The position numbers and the translations under genes were made by a program. The notes beneath the pieces were generated by a model. It saw only the letters and a list, made by a program, of their open reading frames with translations. It did not search any database and was not told where the DNA came from. A DNA stretch of 64,000 nucleotides from NCBI RefSeq assembly GCF_009827595.1, contig NZ_WTYT01000002.1, forward strand, positions 496,001 through 560,000, written 5' to 3'. This DNA is from Altericroceibacterium endophyticum (GTDB lineage: Bacteria > Pseudomonadota > Alphaproteobacteria > Sphingomonadales > Sphingomonadaceae). This document shows positions 52,752-64,000 of this stretch, one piece after another. How positions within the stretch are numbered: position 1 is the stretch's first letter; every line of letters begins with the position of its first letter.

Positions 52752-54209
52752 ATGGCAAAAATCGAACCACGCGGCCGTAAGGTCAAAATTCTCGCAACCA
52801 TTGGCCCCGCAACCCGGGACCCGGACATGCTCAGGCGCATCTTCCGCGCCGGTGCCGACGCTTTCCGTCTTAATATGAGCCATGGCGACCATGAAGTACA
52901 TGCCGCCTCGTTCAAGGCGATCCGGGAACTGGAAAAGGAATTCCGCCGCCCGGTCGCTATCTTGTGCGATTTGCAGGGGCCAAAATTGCGCGTCGGTGAA
53001 TTCGAGGATGGGCGCGCTGTCATCCCGCATGGCCGCCATTTCACGCTCGACCGTGATCCCACGCCGGGTGATGCAAACCGCGTCTGCCTGCCACATCCCG
53101 AATTGTTCGGCCTGCTGACCAAGGGGCAGCGCCTGCTGATCAATGACGGCAAGATCCGGCTGCGCGTGCGTGAAGCGACGAGTGACGTGATTCATTGCAC
53201 CGCCGAAGTCGGCGGCGTCATTTCGGACCGCAAGGGCGTGAACGTGCCCGATGCCGAGGTTCCGATTCCCGCGCTGACCGAAAAGGACCGGCGCGATCTC
53301 GCTTTCGCCATGGAGCAGGGCGCCGACTGGATAGGGCTATCCTTCGTACAGCGGCCCGAAGATATCGCCGAAGCGCGCGAACTGATGGGCCCGCGTGGGT
53401 CGCTTTGTGCCAAAATCGAAAAGCCGCAGGCCGTAAAGCGCCTCTCCGAAATCATCGCCCTTTCCGATGCCGTGATGGTGGCGCGCGGCGATCTGGGCGT
53501 GGAGCTTAATCCCGAAGAAGTCCCCCCGTTGCAGAAACAGATCGTCAATGCCGCGCGTCAGGTGGGCAAGCCGGTGATCGTGGCAACGCAAATGCTCGAA
53601 TCCATGATCGAAAGTCCCGCCCCGACACGTGCTGAGGTCTCCGACGTGGCCAATGCCGTTTATGACGGCGCCGATGCGGTGATGCTCTCCGCCGAAACTG
53701 CCGCCGGCGAATGGCCCGAAGAAGCCGTGCTGATGATGGATGCGATCGCCCGTCAGGTGGAGCGCGACGAAGCCTATAAAATGCGTGTGCGGCTGGTCGA
53801 GACACCTGCCGACCCCACCACCTCGGACGCGCTGGCTCATGCCTGCATGACCATTGCCGATACTATGCCAATCACGGCGATCACTACCTTCACGTCCAGC
53901 GGTGCCTCGGCCCGGCGCGTGGTACGCGAACGGCCATCCGTGCCGGTGCTGGTGCTGACCCCGTCCATGGATGCGGCGCGGCGCGTGGCCTTGCTGTGGG
54001 GCGTCCATGCGGTGGTAACGCGCGATATTGGCAGTTTCGAAGAAATGATCGGCAAGGGCAAGCGTATGGCGCTGCGCCATGGTTTTGGCGAAGCAGGTTC
54101 GAAACTGATCGTGCTCGCCGGGGTCCCCTTCGGCACACCGGGCGCCACCAATCTACTGCATGTCGTGACCCTGACCGGGGACGAATTGCAGGACCATGAC
54201 GACAGCTGA
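52752..54209 (+). CDS. pyk: Pyruvate kinase
   Basis: A 485-aa pyruvate kinase: KILATIGPATRDPDM, FRLNMSHGDHEVHA, the active-site CAKIEKPQAVKRLSEII, MVARGDLGVELNPEEVP and KPVIVATQMLESMIESPAPTRAEVSDVANAVYDGADAVMLSAETA. Complete in length. It converts PEP and ADP to pyruvate and ATP. The RBS is weak. Confidence 0.97.
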   Translation: MAKIEPRGRKVKILATIGPATRDPDMLRRIFRAGADAFRLNMSHGDHEVHAASFKAIRELEKEFRRPVAILCDLQGPKLRVGEFEDGRAVIPHGRHFTLDRDPTPGDANRVCLPHPELFGLLTKGQRLLINDGKIRLRVREATSDVIHCTAEVGGVISDRKGVNVPDAEVPIPALTEKDRRDLAFAMEQGADWIGLSFVQRPEDIAEARELMGPRGSLCAKIEKPQAVKRLSEIIALSDAVMVARGDLGVELNPEEVPPLQKQIVNAARQVGKPVIVATQMLESMIESPAPTRAEVSDVANAVYDGADAVMLSAETAAGEWPEEAVLMMDAIARQVERDEAYKMRVRLVETPADPTTSDALAHACMTIADTMPITAITTFTSSGASARRVVRERPSVPVLVLTPSMDAARRVALLWGVHAVVTRDIGSFEEMIGKGKRMALRHGFGEAGSKLIVLAGVPFGTPGATNLLHVVTLTGDELQDHDDS

Positions 54210-54559
54210 TTGCCTGCATCTCTGATCCGCCGCGCCGGGATGGCGCGTGCGGCATCGGATCATCGGAATTTTCCACCGGCTAGCCGGTCTTGCGGGATCG
54301 CATCCCGCATATGGACATTATCGTGATGCAGGTCCGGCGCATCCGCGCTGGACCATCAGCATCCCGGCAAAGGTCCTGACTATGTTCTGTTCAGACAGTT
54401 CTGAATTGGCCCGTCCTTCGGTGGAAGAGGATGGCGCGCTCAAATTGCTCGAGTGGTATTGGCAGCAGGGCTTATGCAGCCTCCGCTGCGCAGCCATGAA
54501 GGCTGAATCATAACCATTTAAGGACTGGTCAGTGCGGGCAGTGGCAAGGGCGCGTGGCC
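54210..54559. other. Gap between pyk and gltX with two hairpins, no firm gene
   Basis: Two adjacent inverted repeats lie here: ACCGGCTAGCCGGT (54275-54288) and TGCGGGAT-CGC-ATCCCGCA (54291-54309), neither with a T-run. A 43-codon ORF starting ATG 54382 (MFCSDSSELARPSVEEDG) lacks an RBS and known domain; I do not call it. A second ATG-frame here is a similar short run. Confidence 0.4.
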
Positions 54560-55891
54560 TTAGCCACCCGCTGCCAGCGACAGTCGCTCACGCGCCTTCG
54601 CTTCACCGATGAGCGGCAGCAATGCCTTCATATCCGGTCCATGATCCATGCCGGTCAGCGCTTGACGCAGCGGCAGGAACAACGCCTTACCCTTGCGCCC
54701 GGTGCTGCCTTTGAGCGTCGCCGTGAGATCACCCCAGGGATTATCCGACCACTTAAGCGCCTGTGCTGCCTCGCCCAGAAAACTGCGCGTTTCGGCATCG
54801 AATTCCGGTTGATCAATCGGGCCTGTGACAATCCGCCACCAATCGCCAGCATCGGCGAGTGTCTCGATATTGGGCCGGATGGCCTCCCACCCGGCGGCGT
54901 CAATACCGTCAGGCAAACGATCCGCCACAGCCTCATAAGGCATTTCATGCAGGATCGCCGTGTTCACGCGCTGCAAATCGGCATCGTCGAACTTCGCAGG
55001 CGCACGGCCGAACGTGGCAAGATCGAATGTTTCCAGCAGCGCCTCAATCGTCGCGATGGGTTCAACCGGCTGTGACGTCCCCAGCCGTGCCAGCATCGCG
55101 ATCAGCGCCTGCGGTTCGATCCCTTCCTCACGCATGGCATCACAGCCAAGCGAGCCCAGGCGCTTCGATAGCTTGCCCTCGCGCCCCACCAGCAACGCCT
55201 CATGCGCAAAACGCGGAGGCGCAGCATCAAGTGCGGTAAACATTTGAATTTGCACGGCAGTATTGGAAACATGATCCTCGCCGCGCAAAATATCAGACAC
55301 GCCCATCTCGATGTCATCAACCGCGCTGGGCAGCATATAAAGCCATGATCCATCGGCGCGGCGGATGACGGGGTCTGACAGCTGCGCCGCGTCAAATTTC
55401 TGGGGACCGCGAATGCCATCATCCCAGGTGATCGCCTCTGCATGATCAAGCTGAAAACGCCAATGCGGCGCAATGCCTTCAGCCTCCTTCGCCGCGCGTT
55501 CTTCTGCGGTCAGTTTCAAAGCGCCGCGATCATAGATTGGCGGCATCCCGCGCCCCAGCTGGATCTTGCGCTTGAGGTCAAGCTCCTGCGCGGTTTCGTA
55601 ACAGGGATAGACCCGCCCGGCCGCGCGCAACGTTTCAAAGGCGCTCTCGTAATGGCTCAGCCGTTCGGACTGACGCTCGACCGCATCATAATCAAGCCCC
55701 AGCCAGGCGAGGTCCTGCCGGATGGCCTCGACATAATGCTCCTCACTGCGTTCCTTATCCGTATCATCGATCCTGAGCAGGAAGCGTCCGCCGTGTTTGC
55801 GCGCCAGCATCCAATTATGCAGCGCAGTGCGGATATTGCCGACATGCAGACGGCCAGTGGGTGATGGGGCGAAACGCGTGGTGATGGTCAT
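54560..55891 (-). CDS. gltX: Glutamyl-tRNA synthetase
   Basis: A 443-aa class I tRNA synthetase: TRFAPSPTGRLHVGNIRTALHNW (HIGH as HVGN), IDDTDKERS, ILRGEDHVSNTAVQI, and KLSKRLGS in place of KMSKS. The ATG 55891 (MTITTRF) has AAGG upstream. Sphingomonads often have two copies. The convergent neighbour pyk is 350 bp away. Confidence 0.95.
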   Translation of the reverse strand: MTITTRFAPSPTGRLHVGNIRTALHNWMLARKHGGRFLLRIDDTDKERSEEHYVEAIRQDLAWLGLDYDAVERQSERLSHYESAFETLRAAGRVYPCYETAQELDLKRKIQLGRGMPPIYDRGALKLTAEERAAKEAEGIAPHWRFQLDHAEAITWDDGIRGPQKFDAAQLSDPVIRRADGSWLYMLPSAVDDIEMGVSDILRGEDHVSNTAVQIQMFTALDAAPPRFAHEALLVGREGKLSKRLGSLGCDAMREEGIEPQALIAMLARLGTSQPVEPIATIEALLETFDLATFGRAPAKFDDADLQRVNTAILHEMPYEAVADRLPDGIDAAGWEAIRPNIETLADAGDWWRIVTGPIDQPEFDAETRSFLGEAAQALKWSDNPWGDLTATLKGSTGRKGKALFLPLRQALTGMDHGPDMKALLPLIGEAKARERLSLAAGG

Positions 55892-56021
55892 GTCCGGCCT
55901 TATAGGGATTGGAACGGCGGATTGAAGCATTCATCGATGGAAATGCGGTGCAGAAGAGCAAGATCGGTCAGGCGGCTCGCTTATTTTCGCGCGAAGAGGG
56001 CTCTGCCATGAAGGACAGATT

Positions 56022-56906
56022 ATGACAGACAGCCGCCGTAGCATATTGAATGAACGCTTCATCCGCGTGCTCGACCATATCGATACCCATCTGGATGGTG
56101 ATTTGTCGCTGGAGACACTCGCGGGTGTTGCCGCGCTGTCGCCCTGTCATTTTCACCGCCAGTTTCGCGCCCATCTGGGCATTGCGCTGCACCTTTATGT
56201 CCAGCTCACGCGGATCAAGCGCGCGTCATATCAACTGGCTCTGCGTGACCGGCAATCGATCACCCAGATCGCCTATGACGCAGGCTTTGCTGCGCCGGAA
56301 AGCTTCGCCAGAGCCTTCCATCGGATGGTGCAGCAATGGCCGCGAGATTTTCGCGGCAAGGCTGACTGGCTTTCATGGCTCCAAACTCTCACCCCCTTGA
56401 CCGAAGCACGGAGCCTGCTGATGCCAGATTTCACCTTTGACTGTGTTGAGACAGTATTTTTCGAACCCACTGCGGTCGCCATCATGGAACATCGCGGTGA
56501 CCCGCGCCTGCTGCATGACACGATCAGCGACTTCATCGCGTGGCGGCGGGCCCATAAATTGCCACCGTCACGCAGCCGAACCTTTAATATCTTTCACAAT
56601 GACCCCGGCGATACGCCATCCGACAACTACCGGATGGATCTCTGCGCAGGATTGCCAGAAGGCTTCCATCTGGATGTCGACGCACCGGTAAAGGCAGGGA
56701 TCATTCCCGGTGGGCGCTGCGCCCTGTTGCGCCAGACCGGCAATACGGACGATCTGCGCAAAGCGGCGGACTTCCTCTATCGTGAGTGGTTGTCACAGAG
56801 CGGGGAGAGCCTGCGGGACTATCCGCTCTTTTGCGAGCGGCTGCAGCTGTTCCCCGAAGTGCCGGAAAATTCCGCTGTGGTGGAGCTCTATTTACCGCTC
56901 GCCTGA
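56022..56906 (+). CDS. AraC-family regulator with GyrI-like effector domain
   Basis: A 294-aa protein. N-terminal AraC double HTH (residues about 8-110: LSLETLAGVAALSPCHFHRQFRAHLG, ITQIAYDAGFAAPESFARAFHRM) and C-terminal GyrI-like small-molecule-binding domain (about 140-294). It resembles Rob/SoxS-like multidrug-sensing regulators. AAGGACAGATT precedes the ATG. No efflux gene adjoins. Confidence 0.93.
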   Translation: MTDSRRSILNERFIRVLDHIDTHLDGDLSLETLAGVAALSPCHFHRQFRAHLGIALHLYVQLTRIKRASYQLALRDRQSITQIAYDAGFAAPESFARAFHRMVQQWPRDFRGKADWLSWLQTLTPLTEARSLLMPDFTFDCVETVFFEPTAVAIMEHRGDPRLLHDTISDFIAWRRAHKLPPSRSRTFNIFHNDPGDTPSDNYRMDLCAGLPEGFHLDVDAPVKAGIIPGGRCALLRQTGNTDDLRKAADFLYREWLSQSGESLRDYPLFCERLQLFPEVPENSAVVELYLPLA

Positions 56907-56941
56907 GCGCTGCCCCGTCACTCACGAACCTGTCACCCACG

Positions 56942-56978
56942 AAAAAGCCCCGCCGGATCGCTCCGACGGGGCTTTTTC
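56942..56978. terminator. Bidirectional terminator between AraC gene and rpoC
   Basis: AAAAAGCCCCG-CGG and CCG-CGGGGCTTTTT form a stem with A- and T-runs on both sides, serving both the AraC gene and the rpoBC operon. Confidence 0.9.
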
Positions 56979-56995
56979 TGTCAGTCAGTCTGCTC

Positions 56996-61309
<4,314 letters not shown>

Positions 61310-61383
61310 GTTTCAATCCCTCGCGGGTAAGATGTCTTTGGCGGAAGCGGAGGGGGCGACCCGGCAGGGCCGCCCGACCATCC

Positions 61384-64000
61384 TTATTCCGCCGCCTCCG
61401 GCAGAGCATCGCCATCTTCCCCGTCGTCAAAAGACGAGAGTTCGACGTTGAGGCCGAGGGAACGCATTTCCTTGACGAGCACGTTGAAGCTTTCCGGAAT
61501 GCCGGCCTCGAACGTATCGTCACCCTTGACGATCGCTTCGTAAACCTTGGTCCGGCCGATGACGTCATCGGATTTCACCGTGAGCATTTCCTGCAGCGTG
61601 TAGGCCGCACCATATGCCTGCAGCGCCCAGACTTCCATTTCCCCGAAGCGCTGACCACCGAACTGCGCCTTACCGCCCAGCGGCTGCTGAGTGACAAGCG
61701 AGTAGGGGCCGATCGAACGCGCGTGGATCTTGTCGTCAACAAGGTGGTGCAGTTTGAGCATGTAAATAATGCCCACCGTCACCTTACGGTCGAAAGCAGC
61801 GCCCGTACGGCCGTCATACAGCGTGGACTGGCCCGAGGATTCGTAGCCGGCCTTCAGCAGCATGTCGGTGACATCGCTTTCACGCGCGCCATCGAATACC
61901 GGGGTACCCATCGGGACACCGGTGACGAGATTGCCCGCCAGTTCGGCCAGTTCTTCGGAATTACGGCTTTCAATATCATCGTAATATTGCTCGCCATAAA
62001 TATCCTTCAGCTTGTCGACCAGGACTGCCGGCGGGGGACCCGCCGTGATGTCGGGATTGGCGGCGCGCCATTCCTCGAGCTGTTCCTTGATCTGCATGCC
62101 GAGGCCACGCGCGGCAAAGCCGAGATGGGTTTCGAAGATCTGCCCGACGTTCATACGCGAGGGCACACCAAGCGGGTTGAGCACCAGATCGACCGGCGTG
62201 CCGTCTTCCATGAACGGCATGTCTTCGGCCGGAAGGATCCGGCTGATGACACCCTTGTTCCCGTGACGGCCGGCCATCTTGTCGCCCGGCTGAAGCTTGC
62301 GCTTCACGGCCACGAAGACCTTGACCATCTTGAGAACACCCGGAGCGAGTTCGTCACCACGCTCCAGCTTTTCCTTGCGATCTTCGAACTTCTCTTTGAT
62401 CCGCGCCACGGCGAGGTCGTATTGTTCCTTCACCGCTTCAAGCTGGGTCTGCATGGCATCGTCGGCCACCGCGAATTTGAACCATTCGTGGCGTTCCAGC
62501 GTGCCCAGCAGCTCCTCGTCAATCTCCACACCCTTCTTGACGCCCTTGGGCGCGGCCGAAGCGGTCTGACCGATCAACATATCCTTGAGCCGGTTATAGG
62601 TGGCGCGGTTGAGAATGGCGCGTTCGTCTTCGCTATCCTTCTTGAGGCGTTCGATTTCCTCGTTCTGGATGGCACGCGTACGGTCATCGATTTCGATACC
62701 GTGACGGTTGAAGACGCGCACATCGACAATCGTGCCGCTCACACCCGGCGGCAGGCGAAGTGACGTGTCACGCACGTCGCTGGCCTTTTCACCGAAGATT
62801 GCGCGCAGCAGCTTTTCTTCCGGCGTCATCGGGCTTTCGCCCTTGGGCGTGATCTTGCCCACCAGAATATCACTCGGATGCACTTCAGCGCCGATATAGA
62901 CGATACCCGCTTCGTCGAGGTTGCGCAGAGCCTCCTCACCGACATTGGGAATGTCCCGCGTGATGTCTTCCGGGCCCAGCTTCGTGTCGCGGGCCATGAC
63001 TTCGAATTCCTCGATATGGATCGAGGTGAAGACGTCATCCTTAACGATCCGCTCGGAGATCAGGATGGAGTCTTCGTAATTGTAGCCATTCCAAGGCATG
63101 AAGGCGACGAGGCTGTTACGGCCCAGTGCCAGTTCGCCCAGATCGGTCGACGGGCCGTCGGCGATGGTATCGCCCTTTTCGACCACTTCGCCCACCTTCA
63201 CCAGCGGACGCTGATTGATGCAGGTATCCTGGTTGCTCCGCTGGAATTTCTGCAGCGTGTAGATGTCCACGCCAGGATTGCCCGCTTCCACTTCGCCGCT
63301 TGCACGGATCACGATACGGGTGGCGTCGACCTGATCGACCACGCCGGCGCGGATGGCGGAAATGGCCGCACCCGAATCCCGGGCCACGGTTTCTTCCATG
63401 CCGGTGCCGACGAAAGGCGCTTCGGCCTTCACCAGCGGCACGGCCTGACGTTGCATGTTGGAGCCCATCAATGCGCGGTTGGCGTCATCGTTTTCCAGGA
63501 AGGGAATGAGCGATGCGGCGACCGAGACGAGCTGCTTGGGCGAAACGTCCATCAGCGTGATGGTTTCGTTCGGCGCCATGACGAATTCGCCATTCTGCCG
63601 GGCTGAGATCAGCTCCTCAACGAAGGCGCCTTCTTCATCGGTTTCAGCCGAAGCCTGCGCCACCGTGTGCTTCTGCTCTTCCATCGCGGAGAGATAGACC
63701 ACGTCGCCGGAAACCTTGCCCTCTTTCACCAGGCGGTACGGCGTTTCGATGAAGCCGTATTTGTTCACCCGCGCAAAGGTCGAGAGCGAGTTGATCAGGC
63801 CGATGTTCGGGCCTTCCGGCGTTTCAATCGGGCAGATACGGCCATAATGGGTCGGATGAACGTCGCGGACTTCAAAGCCTGCACGTTCACGCGTCAAACC
63901 GCCCGGCCCGAGAGCCGAAACGCGGCGCTTATGCGTCACTTCGGACAGCGGGTTGGTCTGGTCCATGAATTGCGACAGCTGGCTGGAGCCGAAGAATTCG
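61384..64000 (-). CDS. rpoB: DNA-directed RNA polymerase beta subunit, N-terminus outside window
   Basis: 872 codons (including stop) are seen; the frame continues to the window edge ([10 protein letters not shown] before [10 protein letters not shown]), so the first 500 or so residues are missing. It contains the rifampicin-region segment [27 protein letters not shown] and [41 protein letters not shown], and the C-terminal [19 protein letters not shown] and [14 protein letters not shown]. The visible cluster-I residues look wild type (e.g. DQTN, HKRR). Confidence 0.99.
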   Translation of the reverse strand, partial: EFFGSSQLSQFMDQTNPLSEVTHKRRVSALGPGGLTRERAGFEVRDVHPTHYGRICPIETPEGPNIGLINSLSTFARVNKYGFIETPYRLVKEGKVSGDVVYLSAMEEQKHTVAQASAETDEEGAFVEELISARQNGEFVMAPNETITLMDVSPKQLVSVAASLIPFLENDDANRALMGSNMQRQAVPLVKAEAPFVGTGMEETVARDSGAAISAIRAGVVDQVDATRIVIRASGEVEAGNPGVDIYTLQKFQRSNQDTCINQRPLVKVGEVVEKGDTIADGPSTDLGELALGRNSLVAFMPWNGYNYEDSILISERIVKDDVFTSIHIEEFEVMARDTKLGPEDITRDIPNVGEEALRNLDEAGIVYIGAEVHPSDILVGKITPKGESPMTPEEKLLRAIFGEKASDVRDTSLRLPPGVSGTIVDVRVFNRHGIEIDDRTRAIQNEEIERLKKDSEDERAILNRATYNRLKDMLIGQTASAAPKGVKKGVEIDEELLGTLERHEWFKFAVADDAMQTQLEAVKEQYDLAVARIKEKFEDRKEKLERGDELAPGVLKMVKVFVAVKRKLQPGDKMAGRHGNKGVISRILPAEDMPFMEDGTPVDLVLNPLGVPSRMNVGQIFETHLGFAARGLGMQIKEQLEEWRAANPDITAGPPPAVLVDKLKDIYGEQYYDDIESRNSEELAELAGNLVTGVPMGTPVFDGARESDVTDMLLKAGYESSGQSTLYDGRTGAAFDRKVTVGIIYMLKLHHLVDDKIHARSIGPYSLVTQQPLGGKAQFGGQRFGEMEVWALQAYGAAYTLQEMLTVKSDDVIGRTKVYEAIVKGDDTFEAGIPESFNVLVKEMRSLGLNVELSSFDDGEDGDALPEAAE

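Noticed and set aside
54382-54513. A 43-codon plus-strand ORF after pyk
   Set aside because: No ribosome-binding site, no known domain, odd cysteine-rich composition; cannot be supported.

Overview
The window is about 62-65% GC bacterial chromosome from an alphaproteobacterium of the order Sphingomonadales. The evidence is a complete protocatechuate 4,5-cleavage (lig) pathway, a LigM/DesA-type tetrahydrofolate-dependent aryl O-demethylase, LigF-like glutathione transferases, a sphingomonad-style TonB-dependent receptor, and a housekeeping block (pyk, DUF1244, GapR/DUF2312, YbjQ, YebC, ruvC, gltX, rpoC, rpoB). I cannot name genus or species from the sequence alone.

Region 1 (1-4.7 kb) is the end of an integrated mobile element. 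It holds a ParB-like gene running off the left edge, a DUF932 gene, an AlpA-type regulator, and a P4-type tyrosine integrase next to a tRNA-Leu(CAG). The ParB and DUF932 genes are each preceded by the same hairpin leader. The integrase promoter carries five copies of a TGATGGTAT repeat.

Region 2 (4.9-16.9 kb) has a few general genes (NDUFA9-like, NfeD/SPFH pair) and then the protocatechuate pathway in two opposed units. One is ligI-ligU-ligK on the minus strand. The other is a LysR regulator with two HTH domains, a DUF1932 dehydrogenase, ligJ-ligA-ligB, ligC and an aldo/keto reductase on the plus strand. Together LigAB, LigC, LigI, LigU, LigJ and LigK convert protocatechuate to pyruvate and oxaloacetate.

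Region 3 (17-41 kb) is accessory catabolism. It contains a CmcJ/NvfI-type oxidoreductase, threonine aldolase, exported dienelactone-hydrolase-like lipoprotein, Calpha-dehydrogenase-like SDR, two NTF2/SnoaL-like proteins, a LigW-like decarboxylase, a TonB receptor, a short MetE-like methyltransferase, a translationally coupled GST pair, aldehyde dehydrogenase, a second amidohydrolase, a second SDR, a LigF-like GST, VOC and MDR proteins and a TauD-type dioxygenase. A cold-shock operon, an isochorismatase-like hydrolase, a GlxA-type regulator and LigM follow. My inference is that much of this block takes up and breaks lignin-derived dimers, or related methoxylated aromatics, and feeds vanillate and protocatechuate into region 2. 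No substrate is proved by sequence.

Region 4 (41-64 kb) is mostly core: glycerophosphodiesterase, nitronate-monooxygenase-like protein, a transglutaminase/DUF3857 protein, a TonB-type energy transducer, aspartate kinase, ubiG, siderophore-interacting protein, ruvC/yebC, pyk, gltX, an AraC/GyrI-like regulator, rpoC and the C-terminal part of rpoB. A candidate small RNA with its own terminator lies at about 43.52-43.62 kb. I saw no CRISPR array, rRNA, insertion sequence or prophage structural gene.
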